From JAIQFR01 sp041494445 (GTDB lineage Bacteria > Acidobacteriota > Polarisedimenticolia > Polarisedimenticolales > JAIQFR01), in NCBI GenBank assembly GCA_041494445.1, contig JBGQAU010000004.1, positions 9,751-73,750 of the forward strand: a stretch of DNA of 64,000 nt, written 5' to 3'. The stretch's first letter is position 1; the number at the start of each line of letters is the position of its first letter. The notes below the pieces were generated by a model. The model saw only the letters and a program-made list of their open reading frames with translations. It did no database searches and was not told where the DNA came from. The translations under genes and the position numbers were made by a program. This document shows positions 49,586-59,089 of the stretch, piece by piece.

Positions 49586-51553
49586 ATGATCGTCGGAGTA
49601 ATCGGCTCGGGTTCCATCGGACCTGACCTCGCCTACGGCTTCGTCGCGGCGCTTGCCGGCGCCGGTGGAGGCAAGGTCTACCTTCACGACATCAAGCAGG
49701 AGGCGCTCGACGCCGGCGTCGAGCGCATTCGCGGGTACGTGGCGAAGGGCGTCTCGCGGGGAAAGCTGAGCCCGAAGATCGCCAAGGCCATCGACGCGGC
49801 GCTGGTCCCGACCCGCGACGTTCGCGACCTCGGGAAGTGCGAGTACGTTCTCGAGGCCGCGACCGAGGATCTCGCGATCAAGAAGGTCATCCTGAAGAAC
49901 CTCGAGAGCGTCGTCCGCGAGGACTGCCTCATCGGCTTTGCCACGTCGGGAATCCCGCGCTCCCGGATCGCCTCGGAGGCGCGGCATCCGGAACGCTGTT
50001 TCGTGAACCACCCGTTCTATCCGGCGTGGCGAGCTCTCCCCGTCGAGGTGGTCCTGTCCGGCGACGAGGCTCTCGGGGCTCGGATGCTCGGGACGCTGAA
50101 GGCGCTAGGGAAGGTGCCGATCGTCACCGCCGACGTTCCCTGCTTCGCCGCCGACGACATCTTCTGCAACTACTGCGCCGAGGCGGCGCGGATCGTGGCA
50201 GAGGGGGTCGCGACGCCGGCCCAGGTGGACCAGGTCGTCAACGACGCGATCGGCGGCGGCGGCCCCTTCCTCGTGATGGACCTCACCCGCGGCAACCTCC
50301 TGAACGTGCATTGCCTCGAGCTGATGCGGCAAGACCCCGACGGGAGCGAGTGGTTCGCCCCGCCGCCGATCTTCACGAAGCAGGGCACCACGCCGTGGCA
50401 CGACCGGAGCAAGCCGGCGGATCCTCGCATCGATCCTGCCCGCGCCAGGGAGGTCCTGGACCGCATCCTGGCGGTGGTCATGGGCAGGACCCTCCACGTG
50501 GCGGACCACGGGATCTGCGACGCCAGGGAGCTCAACTGGCTGACGCGCAACGCGCTCGGGTTCCGGAAGGGGCTCCTCGACCTCGCCGAGGAATTGGGCG
50601 CGCCGCGGGTCCACGAAGTCTGCGCGGCGTACGCCGCGAGGAACCCCGGCTTCACCGTGCCGAGGAGCGTCGTCGAGCGGCGACTGCCGGCCTTCCTTCG
50701 GAACGTCGCGGTCGCGCGCGACGGCGAGATCGCGGTGGTCGCGATCCAGCGCCCCGAGGTGAGGAACGCCCTCGACGAGCGGACCATGACGGAGCTTCGG
50801 GAGGTCTTCTCCGGACTGGCCGCGGACGGCGCCGTTCGCGGTGTCGTGCTCACCAGCTTCGACGGCGCCCTGGCCGGGGCCGACATCGGCGAGCTGGCCG
50901 CCCTCACGACCCCCGAGGAGGCGCGCGCCAAGTGCCTTCGCGGTCACTCCGTCCTCGGCGTCATCGAGGCCATGCGCAAGCCCGTCGTGGCCGCTGTGGA
51001 CGGGCCGGTGCTGGGAGGCGGCGCGGAGCTCGCGATGGCCTGCCACGCGCGCGTCGTCGGGACGAGCCTCATGCTCGGCCAGCCCGAGGTGAACCTCGGC
51101 ATCATCCCGGGTTACGGCGGAACCCAACGCCTGCCCCGTCTGATCGGCATCGAGCGCGCGCTCGATCTGCTGCGCACCGGCCGGCCCGTCGGCGCCGCCG
51201 AGGCCTGCGCATGGGGCTGGGCGAGCGGCGAGCCCGCCTCGGACATCCTGGCCGCCGCCAAGGACCTCGTCCGAAGGCACCTCGACGGGAAGGCGGTGCT
51301 GAGGCCCGTGGACGCGGCGCCGCTCGAGGTGGCGGACCGGTTTCCCCGGATCGACATCGGCCATCACTCGCTGGTCGCGGACGCGGTTCTGGTGGGCGTG
51401 GTGCACGACGGCCTGATGAAGCCCCTGGCGGAAGGCCTGGCCATCGAGGCGGCGGGCTTCGCGCGGTTGAGGCGGACGGTGGACTACGACATCGGCATGA
51501 AGAACTTCGTCCAGAACGGTCCGAGAGTTCCGGCGGTCTTCCTGAACGAATAG
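49586..51553 (+). CDS. 3-hydroxyacyl-CoA dehydrogenase / enoyl-CoA hydratase fusion
   Basis: This 655-residue two-domain enzyme has the dehydrogenase first: NAD site GVIGSGSIGPD (5-15) and a C-terminal 3HCDH helical part to about 370. The crotonase domain is second (about 380-655), with DGALAGADIGELA, the oxyanion-hole DGPVLGGGAELAMACHARV and GIIPGYGGTQRLPR. FadB/FadJ proteins have the opposite order. It would hydrate an enoyl-CoA and oxidise the resulting alcohol. AGGAGG precedes the ATG. A thiolase follows by 10 nt, completing a beta-oxidation cycle apart from the acyl-CoA dehydrogenase. Confidence 0.88.
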   Translation: MIVGVIGSGSIGPDLAYGFVAALAGAGGGKVYLHDIKQEALDAGVERIRGYVAKGVSRGKLSPKIAKAIDAALVPTRDVRDLGKCEYVLEAATEDLAIKKVILKNLESVVREDCLIGFATSGIPRSRIASEARHPERCFVNHPFYPAWRALPVEVVLSGDEALGARMLGTLKALGKVPIVTADVPCFAADDIFCNYCAEAARIVAEGVATPAQVDQVVNDAIGGGGPFLVMDLTRGNLLNVHCLELMRQDPDGSEWFAPPPIFTKQGTTPWHDRSKPADPRIDPARAREVLDRILAVVMGRTLHVADHGICDARELNWLTRNALGFRKGLLDLAEELGAPRVHEVCAAYAARNPGFTVPRSVVERRLPAFLRNVAVARDGEIAVVAIQRPEVRNALDERTMTELREVFSGLAADGAVRGVVLTSFDGALAGADIGELAALTTPEEARAKCLRGHSVLGVIEAMRKPVVAAVDGPVLGGGAELAMACHARVVGTSLMLGQPEVNLGIIPGYGGTQRLPRLIGIERALDLLRTGRPVGAAEACAWGWASGEPASDILAAAKDLVRRHLDGKAVLRPVDAAPLEVADRFPRIDIGHHSLVADAVLVGVVHDGLMKPLAEGLAIEAAGFARLRRTVDYDIGMKNFVQNGPRVPAVFLNE

Positions 51554-51563
51554 CGGGGGTGGC

Positions 51564-52847
51564 ATGACGACCAAGGACAGAACCATCGTGATCCTCGACG
51601 GCGGACGCCGGACGCCGAGGGCGGACATCCTCGTGGACAACAGCCGGCCCGGGCTGTTCTCCCGCTTCTCCGCCACCCAGCTCGGCGGAATGGCCATCCA
51701 GGCCACGCTGGACCGCACCAAGATCGACAAGAGCCTCATCGGACACGTCGTCATGGGCATGGCGATGCACAGCCACCGCGACTCGATCTACGCGGCCCAG
51801 GGCATGCGATGGCGGGGCGGGCTCGCCGACGACGTGCCCGCCCTGACGGTGGCGCGGATCTGCGGCAGCGGGGCCGAGGCGATCGCCGTCGGGTCGGAGA
51901 TGATCCTCGCCGGCGTCCGTCACGACGAGGCCCGCCCGTTCGTCGTCGTGGGCGGCGCCGAGAGCATGCAGTACCCGTTCTGTCTCTACAACCACCGCGG
52001 GCGCAAGGTCGGAGAGGCCGTACAGAAGTACGGTCCGGTGGACGTGAGGAGCCTGCCGCCGGGAACCCACCTGCAGGACTCGCTGCTGATGTCGCTCTAC
52101 GACCCGGGAGCGCGCATGACGATGGCGAACACCGCCGAGGAGCTGGGGAGGCGCTATTCCGTCACTCGCGAGGAGGCCGACTTGTTCGGCTACCGCTCGC
52201 ACAGGAACGCGAAGCAGGCCCGTGACAGCGGCTGGTTCGACGAGGAGATCGAGCCTCTGACCGTGGAAGGGGACGGCACGACCGCGCCCGTCGAGGTGAA
52301 GCACGACACGCACATCGTCGATGACGTGAGCCTGGAGAAGATCGGGCGGCTTCCTCCCGCCTTCGAGCCCGGCGGCATCATCACCGCGGCGAACGCCAGC
52401 GCCGTCGTGGATGGCGCTGCGGCCATGGTGATCGGGAGGGAGACGGACGCGGAGCGGCATGGAGCCAGGGTGCTCGCGCGCGTGATCGGCATGGGTGTCG
52501 CCGCCTGCGACCCGCAGATCATGGGGTGGGGGCCGGTCCCCGCAACGCGCAAGGCCCTGGAGATGGCCGGCGTGAGCGGAGGCTCCCTCGACATCGTGGA
52601 ACTGAACGAGGCCTTCGCCCCGCAGGCCCTGGCCTGCGTCCGCGACTTCGAGAAGATGGGCATTGACCCCGAGAAGGTCAATCCCATGGGGAACGCGATC
52701 GCTCTCGGCCATCCCCTGGGGGCCACGGGAGCCGTGCTGACGCTCACCTGCGCTTACGCGCTGCGGCGGACGGCGAGGCGCTACGGCCTGGTCACGATGT
52801 GCATCGGCGGAGGGCAGGGAATCGCGCTGGTCCTCGAGTCGGTCTAG
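51564..52847 (+). CDS. Thiolase (acetyl-CoA acyltransferase)
   Basis: This 427-residue thiolase has nucleophile Cys in ARICGSGAEAI (about 99), ELNEAFAPQALA, GNAIALGHPLGATGA and the final catalytic Cys in MCIGGGQG. It cleaves 3-oxoacyl-CoA with CoA in catabolism. It starts 10 nt after the fusion gene and is clearly co-transcribed. Length is slightly above the 390-410 norm because of a long loop (about 140-180, YNHRGRKVGEAVQKYGPV). A biosynthetic direction cannot be excluded. Confidence 0.92.
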   Translation: MTTKDRTIVILDGGRRTPRADILVDNSRPGLFSRFSATQLGGMAIQATLDRTKIDKSLIGHVVMGMAMHSHRDSIYAAQGMRWRGGLADDVPALTVARICGSGAEAIAVGSEMILAGVRHDEARPFVVVGGAESMQYPFCLYNHRGRKVGEAVQKYGPVDVRSLPPGTHLQDSLLMSLYDPGARMTMANTAEELGRRYSVTREEADLFGYRSHRNAKQARDSGWFDEEIEPLTVEGDGTTAPVEVKHDTHIVDDVSLEKIGRLPPAFEPGGIITAANASAVVDGAAAMVIGRETDAERHGARVLARVIGMGVAACDPQIMGWGPVPATRKALEMAGVSGGSLDIVELNEAFAPQALACVRDFEKMGIDPEKVNPMGNAIALGHPLGATGAVLTLTCAYALRRTARRYGLVTMCIGGGQGIALVLESV

Positions 52848-53024
52848 CGCGAGAGGCCCCGGGGGACCGGTTCGAGGACCTCCGCGGAGCCGCTGGGCAC
52901 CGGGAGGAACGGGCGTTGGAGGTGGTGGTCGGGCCGGTATTCGGGGTGACATAAGGGCCCCTTCCCGGACGTGGCCCTCAGTTCCGCAGCTTGAATGCCT
53001 TATCCCCCGCGAGTATTCGTCGCC

Positions 53025-53206
53025 TCAGTACTCGTTGATGACGGCCACGCCCACCGTACCGAAGTCGCTCATCGATTCCAGCACGTCGCTGGCTTTCTCG
53101 ATGGGGATCCGCTGCTCGACCAGCTTCTCGGGATGAAGCTGCCCGGCTCCAACCATGCGGAGCATCTCGGGGTAGGGTACCTCACCCCTTCCCCACAGGA
53201 AGACGA
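53025..53206 (-). pseudogene. 3' remnant of a zinc-type alcohol dehydrogenase
   Basis: The minus strand reads FLWGRGEVPYPEMLRMVGAG, QLHPEKLVEQRIPIEKASDV, LESMSDFGTVGVAVINEY and a stop. This is the C-terminal end of a medium-chain zinc alcohol dehydrogenase. Upstream of about 53206 the frame stays open but loses all family character, and neither the catalytic zinc site nor the Rossmann domain is present. It lies between the thiolase and the BcrC-like gene, in opposite orientation to both. In benzoyl-CoA pathways a dehydrogenase of this family sits next to the reductase genes. Confidence 0.7.
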
Positions 53207-53370
53207 AGGAGCTGACAAGCACGCGGTCGCAGCGGACGCTTCGTGGTTGATGCGGGCTGGGGTCGTGAAGCTGTCCCCGAAACCGGGGTTGGGCGAACGT
53301 CCCCACTCGGTGGATAATGAAATGCGCTGGGGCGTTCGGGGGCGGGCCGGTTCACTTGGTGGAGGGCGGC

Positions 53371-54615
53371 GTGGCGCAGGAGCAGGCGGGAGCCATCAAG
53401 AAGATTCGCGCAACCGGGCCGATGCGGGAGGTCATGGCCGCTTACTTCCAGGAGCTGGATGAAGCGTCCCGGACAGGCTCGACCAAGGTCGCCTGGTGCA
53501 CGAGCGTGGGGCCCGCGGAGCTGCTGCGCAGCTTCGGCTTCCGCGTCTACTTCCCCGAGAACCACGGCGCGCTGCTCGGTTCGTCCCGTGTCGCCTCGGA
53601 CGTCATCCCCGCTGCCAATGCCATCGGGTACTCGCCCGACATCTGCTCCTACCTGACCAGCGACGTGGGCTCCTTCCTGCGCGGCCACACCCCGCTGACC
53701 AAGGCCTTCGGCATGGCCGGTGTGCCGAAGCCGGATGTCCTGGTCTACAACACCAACCAGTGCCGCGACGTGCAGGAGTGGTTCGCCTTCTACCAGCGGC
53801 ACTGGGGCGTGCCGATGGCCGGGATCGACACCATGCGCGGCCTCGGAGAAATCACCCGGGACCACCGCGACTCGCTCGTGGCCCAGCACAGGGCCCTCAT
53901 TCCCACCCTCGAGCGGGTCTCCGGGAAGAAGTTCGACATGGACCGGCTCAAGGAGGTCGTGGCCTCGAGCTACCGCTGCACCCAGCGATGGAAGAGGGTC
54001 CTTCGCCTGGCCGAGCACGACCCCTCGCCGATCACCTTCTTCGACGGCACCATCCACATGGGCCCGGCGGTCGTGCTCCGGGGCGACGAGCGGGCGGTCC
54101 AGTACTACGACGTCCTTATCGCCGAGCTGGAGGAGAGAATCGCCCAGGGCGTCGGGGCGGTGGACGGCGAGGCCCACCGGTTGTACTGGGAGGGGATGCC
54201 GGTCTGGGGCAAGATCCGCGAGCACGCCGAGACCTTCGCCGGCCACCGAGCCTGCGTCGTCGCCTCGACCTACTGCAACAGCTGGATCTTCGAAGCGCTG
54301 GCCGAGGCGGATCCCTTCGAAGGCATGGCCGGCGCGTACTCGGAGCTGTTCATCGTTCGATCGGAGGCCTTCAAGGAAGACTACCTGAGCGGCATGGCGC
54401 GCGACTACCACATCGACGGCATCATCTACCACGACGCCAAGACGTGCCCCAACAACTCCAACGACCGGTACGGCATGCCGGAGCGGCTCGCGAAGAAGCT
54501 GGGCATCCCGTTCGTCGTCATCCACGGCGACCTGAACGACCTGCGCCTGTACTCCGAGGAGCAGACGAAGACCCAGTTCGAGGCCCTGGTCGAGCAGCTC
54601 GGCGAGCGAGCCTGA
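53371..54615 (+). CDS. BcrC/BadD/HgdB-family acyl-CoA reductase or dehydratase subunit
   Basis: This protein of about 414 residues belongs to the 2-hydroxyacyl-CoA dehydratase D / benzoyl-CoA reductase family, which binds an iron-sulfur cluster and accepts electrons from an ATP-driven activator. Landmarks are a Cys in VAWCTSVGPAELL, NTNQCRDVQEWF, FDGTIHMGPA, ASTYCNSWIF, DAKTCPNNSNDRYG and HGDLNDLRLYSEEQT; the last two resemble BcrC/BadD. GTG 53371 with GGAGGG is preferred; ATG 53317 gives 18 more codons. The activator follows. Only one such subunit is present, whereas known enzymes use two, so the partner is elsewhere or the protein is a homodimer. Confidence 0.82.
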   Translation: MAQEQAGAIKKIRATGPMREVMAAYFQELDEASRTGSTKVAWCTSVGPAELLRSFGFRVYFPENHGALLGSSRVASDVIPAANAIGYSPDICSYLTSDVGSFLRGHTPLTKAFGMAGVPKPDVLVYNTNQCRDVQEWFAFYQRHWGVPMAGIDTMRGLGEITRDHRDSLVAQHRALIPTLERVSGKKFDMDRLKEVVASSYRCTQRWKRVLRLAEHDPSPITFFDGTIHMGPAVVLRGDERAVQYYDVLIAELEERIAQGVGAVDGEAHRLYWEGMPVWGKIREHAETFAGHRACVVASTYCNSWIFEALAEADPFEGMAGAYSELFIVRSEAFKEDYLSGMARDYHIDGIIYHDAKTCPNNSNDRYGMPERLAKKLGIPFVVIHGDLNDLRLYSEEQTKTQFEALVEQLGERA

Positions 54616-54638
54616 GGGGCTTCGGAGGCCACGGGCCG

Positions 54639-55499
54639 ATGACGGATCGACCTTCGAACCCGAAGAGCGAGCAGGGCGTGCCACGGCCTCTGTACTGCGG
54701 TGTGGACATCGGGGCCTCGGCCACCAAGCTCGTGCTCATGACGGCGGAATCGCCGGCCGCGGACCAGGGCTCCGAGATCGTGGCCCGCGCCGTTCTTCCC
54801 TCCGGCGTCGACTACCAGAACACGGCCCATCGCTGCCTCGCGGCCGCGCTCGAAGAGGCCGGGGCAGCTCCCGCCGACATCGTCCGCACGCTGGCCACGG
54901 GGTACGGCCGCAACAACGTCGACTTCGCCCAGGGCTCCGCCACCGAGATCCACTGTCACGGGATGGGCGGGTTCCACTTTCACCCCCACGCCATGACCGT
55001 GGTGGACATCGGCGGCCAGGACAACAAGGTGATCCGCATCACGGCCGTGGGCCAGCGCGCCGACTTCCGGATGAACCGCAAGTGCGCCGCCGGCACGGGA
55101 GCCTTCATCGAGGAGATCGCACTGCGGCTCGGCCTGCCGCTCGAGGAGCTGGACGTCTTGGCCGCGAGCACCGACCAGGCGGTGAAGCTCAGCAGCTTCT
55201 GCACCGTCTTCGCCAAGACCGAGATCCTCGCTCACCTGCGCGCGGGCGAGCCGGTGGCCCGGATCGTTCGCGGCGCCTTCCAGTCCGTCGTTGCGAGGGT
55301 CCTGGAGATGGCGCCCCTCGACGGCGACGTGCTCCTCACCGGCGGCGTGGTCGACCACAACCCGAGCATCGCCGCGATCTTGAGCGAGAAGATCGGCCGC
55401 AGCGTACTGGTTCCCCCGCACCCGCAGTTCGTCGGCGCCCTGGGGGCGGCGCTCCTCGCCCGCCGGCAGGCGGGGCTGAACGAGGCGCGGGCGACGTGA
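54639..55499 (+). CDS. BadF/BadG/BcrA/BcrD-family ATPase activator
   Basis: This 286-residue ASKHA ATPase passes single electrons to the partner enzyme during ATP hydrolysis. It has the phosphate-1 motif YCGVDIGASATKLV, VVDIGGQDNKVI, the cluster cysteines in NRKCAAGTGAFIEE and LSSFCTVFAKTEI, and the adenosine motif DGDVLLTGGVVDHNP. A homodimer shares one [4Fe-4S] cluster. GGAGG lies 10 nt before ATG 54639. It follows the BcrC-like gene by 23 nt and is certainly its activator. Confidence 0.92.
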   Translation: MTDRPSNPKSEQGVPRPLYCGVDIGASATKLVLMTAESPAADQGSEIVARAVLPSGVDYQNTAHRCLAAALEEAGAAPADIVRTLATGYGRNNVDFAQGSATEIHCHGMGGFHFHPHAMTVVDIGGQDNKVIRITAVGQRADFRMNRKCAAGTGAFIEEIALRLGLPLEELDVLAASTDQAVKLSSFCTVFAKTEILAHLRAGEPVARIVRGAFQSVVARVLEMAPLDGDVLLTGGVVDHNPSIAAILSEKIGRSVLVPPHPQFVGALGAALLARRQAGLNEARAT

Positions 55500-55572
55500 C
55501 CGGGCGGACCCGACATGCGAGACGTGTCCCGAGGCGCGCTCCGCGTTGACGCGCGCCGAAAGGGAGAACGAC

Positions 55573-57651
55573 ATGCTGGACGGACTCTTCAAGCCCGGAT
55601 CGGTCGCCGTCGTGGGCGCCTCGAACAACCCCCACTCCATCGGCCACATCGTGATCAAGAACCTGGCCGCCTACGGCTTCAAGGGGCCCATCTACCCGAT
55701 CAACCCGAAGGAGCGCAGCATCCGCAGCTTCAAGTGCTTCAAGTCGGTCCTCGACGTCCCCGACCAGATCGATCTCGTGAACATCTCGGTCAACTACAAC
55801 CTGGTTCCGGCCGTGATCAAGGACTGCGGCGAGAAGGGGGTCAAGTTCGCCATCGTCCACACCGCCGGGTTCAAGGAAGTCGGCGAGGAGGGCGCAAAGC
55901 GCGAGCGGGCGATGGTCGAGCTGGCCCACTCCTACGGGATGCGCATCTTCGGCCCCAACAGCCAGGGCATTCAGAACGCCGACCCCGAAGTGTCGGTCTA
56001 CGCCAACTTCACGTTCGTCCCCATGAAGCCGGGCAACATCTCCATCGTCGCCCAGGGCGGGGGCATGGGCGAGATGCTCAAGCTCCACCTGCACAACGTC
56101 GGCCTCGGGCACCGCATGTACTGCTCCTACGGGAACGAGTGCGACGTGTCCATGCCCGAGATCCTCGCCTACTACGGCCAGGACCCCGGGACGCGCGTGA
56201 TCATGATGCAGATCGAGAGCTTCAAGGATCCCGCGGCCTTCCTCGAAGCCGCCTCCCGGATCACCCCGGAGAAGCCCATCCTGGCCATCAAGGCGGGAAG
56301 GACCCGCGAGGGCTCGGTGGCGGTGTCGTCGCACACGGGGACCCTCGTGGACCAGGCCATGATGGCCCGGGCGCTGTTCAAGAAGGCGGGTGTCATCCAG
56401 TTCACCGACACGGATGAGATGATCAAGACCGCGGTGGCCATGTCCGTGCAGGAGATCCCGGCGGGCCGCAGGATCGGGATCATCACCAACACGGGCGGCC
56501 CCGGCATCCAGATCGTGGACGAGTCGGTGGAGCAGGGGCTCGAGCTGGCCCGGTGGTCCGACGCGGGCGAGAAGCGCCTCAGGGAGAGCCTCTACGCCGA
56601 GGCCAGCGTGGGCAACCCCGTCGACGTGGTGGCCACGGCCAACGCCGATCACTACCACGTGGCCGTGGGGACGCTGCTCCGGGAGGAGGGCGTCGACATG
56701 GTGCTGGTCTTCTTCGTGACCGCGCCCTTCACCGACACGAACGCCATCGCCACCCGGATCCGGGAAGCGTGCGACGCGGCGCAGAAGCCCGTGGTGGTCG
56801 TGGTGGAGACCTCGTCGGCCTTGTACGGCCTCATCGAGAAGCTCCGCTCGAGCGGGCTGCCGGTGTACGAGTTCCCCGAGGACGGCGCGCGGGTCCTCGC
56901 GGCGATGGCCCGCTACGGCGAGGTGCGCCGCCGCGCCGTGGAGCCGCCTCCCGCGCTCGCCGTGGACCGCGCGGCGGCGGCCGCGATCCTCGATCGGCAC
57001 AAGGGAAACGGCGCCTACGTGCCGCAGGGGGACGCCTTCGCCGTGCTCCGGGCGTACGGGATCCCGGTGCCCCTCGTCGCGGCCGTGAGCGGCGAGAAGG
57101 ACCTCGCGCGGGCCACCGCCGAGGTGGGTTTCCCGTGCGTGCTCAAGGTGGACGCTGCGTCGGTGGTCCACAAGTCGGACGTGGGCGGGGTCGTGCTCGG
57201 CCTCGGCGACCTCGAGGCTGCGTCCGACGCGCTCGCGAAGATGAAGGCCCGGTTCCCCGGCCCGGACGCGAGCTTCCTGCTCATGGAGCAGAAGCGGCCG
57301 GGCAGGGAAGTCATCGTCGGGGCCAAGACCGCCGAGGGCCTGGGCAGCCTGGTTCTCTTCGGCCTGGGCGGCATTCTCGTCGAGGTCATGAAGGACGTGA
57401 CCGTGGCCATAGCGCCACTCAGCCGGCCCGAGGCGCGCGAGATGCTGCGCGGGATCAAGGGATACCCGGTGCTGGAAGGCGTGCGCGGCCAGGCGGGAGT
57501 GGATCTTACGGCGCTCGAGGACGCGCTGCTGCGGACGGCCAGACTCGTCGCCGACTTCCCGGACATCGCCGAGCTGGACCTGAACCCCGTGTTCGCCTAT
57601 CCCACGGGGACGCCCCCCGCGGCGGTGGACGTGCGGATGCGGGTGCGCTGA
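55573..57651 (+). CDS. ADP-forming acyl-CoA synthetase (alpha-beta fusion)
   Basis: This 692-residue protein has a CoA-binding Rossmann domain (GSVAVVGASNNPHSIGH at about 9-25), two flavodoxin-like ligase domains with the phospho-histidine in VAVSSHTGTLVDQA, and a C-terminal ATP-grasp domain (about 470-692, FPCVLKVDAASVVHKSDVGG). It interconverts acyl-CoA + ADP + Pi with acid + CoA + ATP. At the end of an acyl-CoA pathway it would conserve energy; in reverse it activates the acid. ATG 55573 follows GGAGA; nine upstream codons are open. It is 73 nt downstream of the activator gene. Confidence 0.9.
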   Translation: MLDGLFKPGSVAVVGASNNPHSIGHIVIKNLAAYGFKGPIYPINPKERSIRSFKCFKSVLDVPDQIDLVNISVNYNLVPAVIKDCGEKGVKFAIVHTAGFKEVGEEGAKRERAMVELAHSYGMRIFGPNSQGIQNADPEVSVYANFTFVPMKPGNISIVAQGGGMGEMLKLHLHNVGLGHRMYCSYGNECDVSMPEILAYYGQDPGTRVIMMQIESFKDPAAFLEAASRITPEKPILAIKAGRTREGSVAVSSHTGTLVDQAMMARALFKKAGVIQFTDTDEMIKTAVAMSVQEIPAGRRIGIITNTGGPGIQIVDESVEQGLELARWSDAGEKRLRESLYAEASVGNPVDVVATANADHYHVAVGTLLREEGVDMVLVFFVTAPFTDTNAIATRIREACDAAQKPVVVVVETSSALYGLIEKLRSSGLPVYEFPEDGARVLAAMARYGEVRRRAVEPPPALAVDRAAAAAILDRHKGNGAYVPQGDAFAVLRAYGIPVPLVAAVSGEKDLARATAEVGFPCVLKVDAASVVHKSDVGGVVLGLGDLEAASDALAKMKARFPGPDASFLLMEQKRPGREVIVGAKTAEGLGSLVLFGLGGILVEVMKDVTVAIAPLSRPEAREMLRGIKGYPVLEGVRGQAGVDLTALEDALLRTARLVADFPDIAELDLNPVFAYPTGTPPAAVDVRMRVR

Positions 57652-57684
57652 GCGGAGGCGCGGACTTCTCCCGGATATCGCGGC

Positions 57685-58989
57685 TCAGTACTTCTGGAGC
57701 GCGAGGACGGCCATGCACGCGAACCCGAGCACCGTGAGTCCGACGAGGAACATGAGCCCGCCCACGTAGCTGCCGGTGAGGCGGATGAAGAAACCGATCG
57801 TCACGGGCGCAAGCGCTGAGGCGCCGTTGGCGATGCCGTTCATCGCGCCCGCGCCGGCGCCGACCGCCTCGCCGGGGACGATCTGCTGGAGCAGCGTCCA
57901 CACGGACGGGAGCCCGAGGGCGATCGACGCGATGCCGAGCGAGATCAGGATCGCGGCCATCGTGTTGGCCGGCGCGTGCGCGCCGAAGTAGATCCCGATC
58001 GCGGCGCCGGCCATGGAGAGCGCGGCGAGCGGCGCGCGGCGGCCGAGCCTGTCCGAGAGCCAACCGAACAGGACGACGTTCACGGCGCCGAGCCAGTACG
58101 GCGCGGAAGCCCATGCGCCCATCGCCTCCCACGAGAAGCCCCGCGCCTCCTTGAGGTACTTGGGGAGCCAGCTCATCGTCCCCCACCAGACGGAGGCGAA
58201 ACAGGCGTAGAAGATCGTGAGCAGCCAGAAGCGGTAGTTCCCCGCGAACGACCGGATGCTCGCCCGCGCCGACGGACTGCCCGCGGCGGATTCGGCCTCG
58301 CTCTCGGTGCGGAGCGCGGCTTCGATCGCGTCGCGCTCCGCCGCGCTAATCCGCCGGTTCTGGCGCGGGTGATCGGTCGTGAAGAACCAGAGGAGCGCGA
58401 GCGGCAAGAGCCCCATGGACGCCAGCACGAAGAACGTCGGGCGCCACCCGAGGTCGCCGATGACCCAGCTGAAGAACGGCATGGCGACGGCCGGGCCAAC
58501 CATCAGCCCAACGAGCCACACCGAGTTCGCCTTGCCGCGCTGCTTCGGGGGGAACCAGTGCTTCACGTACTTCGACTGCATCGGCCAATGCATCCCCTCG
58601 CCGACGCCGAGCGCCATGCGGGAGACGAGCATCGTCGTGAGCGATACGGCGAGGCCGCCGAACACGAGCGCGAGTCCCCACAGGAGGATCGACAGGCTCA
58701 TCGCCTTGCGCGGGCCGATCCAGTCGCCGATCGGGCTGAGTAACACGTTGGATACGCCGTAGGCGATGAGGAATGCCGTCATGAGCAGCCCGATGCTCAC
58801 GGGCTGGCCCTCTATTCCCAACGCCTTCAGGAACGTGTCGTCCGCCACGAGCACCGACACGTTCACCCGATCGAGGTAAGCGACCAGCAGGGTGACGAGC
58901 AGGATCGCGACCAGGGTGACACGCTGCGTGATCGGGGCGCCCCCCGCGGCGGCCGGCGAATCGCCCGCCTCGGTTCGGGTGTTCGTCAT
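57685..58989 (-). CDS. MFS organic-acid transporter (ACS-like)
   Basis: This 434-residue protein has twelve membrane segments. The family loop motif appears as DWIGPRKAMS after segment 2, with DRLGRRAP in the second half. AYLDRVNVSV in segment 1 and GEGMHWPMQSKYVKHWFPP are typical of the anion:cation symporter family (hexuronate, galactonate, phthalate and related acids). It converges on the acyl-CoA module and could import its acid substrate. ATG 58989 is chosen because the upstream open frame to 59100 is not transporter-like. Confidence 0.86.
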   Translation of the reverse strand: MTNTRTEAGDSPAAAGGAPITQRVTLVAILLVTLLVAYLDRVNVSVLVADDTFLKALGIEGQPVSIGLLMTAFLIAYGVSNVLLSPIGDWIGPRKAMSLSILLWGLALVFGGLAVSLTTMLVSRMALGVGEGMHWPMQSKYVKHWFPPKQRGKANSVWLVGLMVGPAVAMPFFSWVIGDLGWRPTFFVLASMGLLPLALLWFFTTDHPRQNRRISAAERDAIEAALRTESEAESAAGSPSARASIRSFAGNYRFWLLTIFYACFASVWWGTMSWLPKYLKEARGFSWEAMGAWASAPYWLGAVNVVLFGWLSDRLGRRAPLAALSMAGAAIGIYFGAHAPANTMAAILISLGIASIALGLPSVWTLLQQIVPGEAVGAGAGAMNGIANGASALAPVTIGFFIRLTGSYVGGLMFLVGLTVLGFACMAVLALQKY

Positions 58990-59089
58990 GATGGCCGGGA
59001 TGATAGGGCCTGATCCCAGGCGAATCAACGGCGTTCGGAGCGCGGGCACCGCGCGGTCCGGGAAGGATGCCACGCGAGATCTCCAGAAC

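Noticed and set aside
53171..53190. Possible eighth promoter module (GGTAGGGTACCTCACCCC)
   Set aside because: The half-sites are separated by the wrong distance, CAT is missing after CCCC, no box lies at 22 nt, and the site is inside the ADH remnant's coding sequence.
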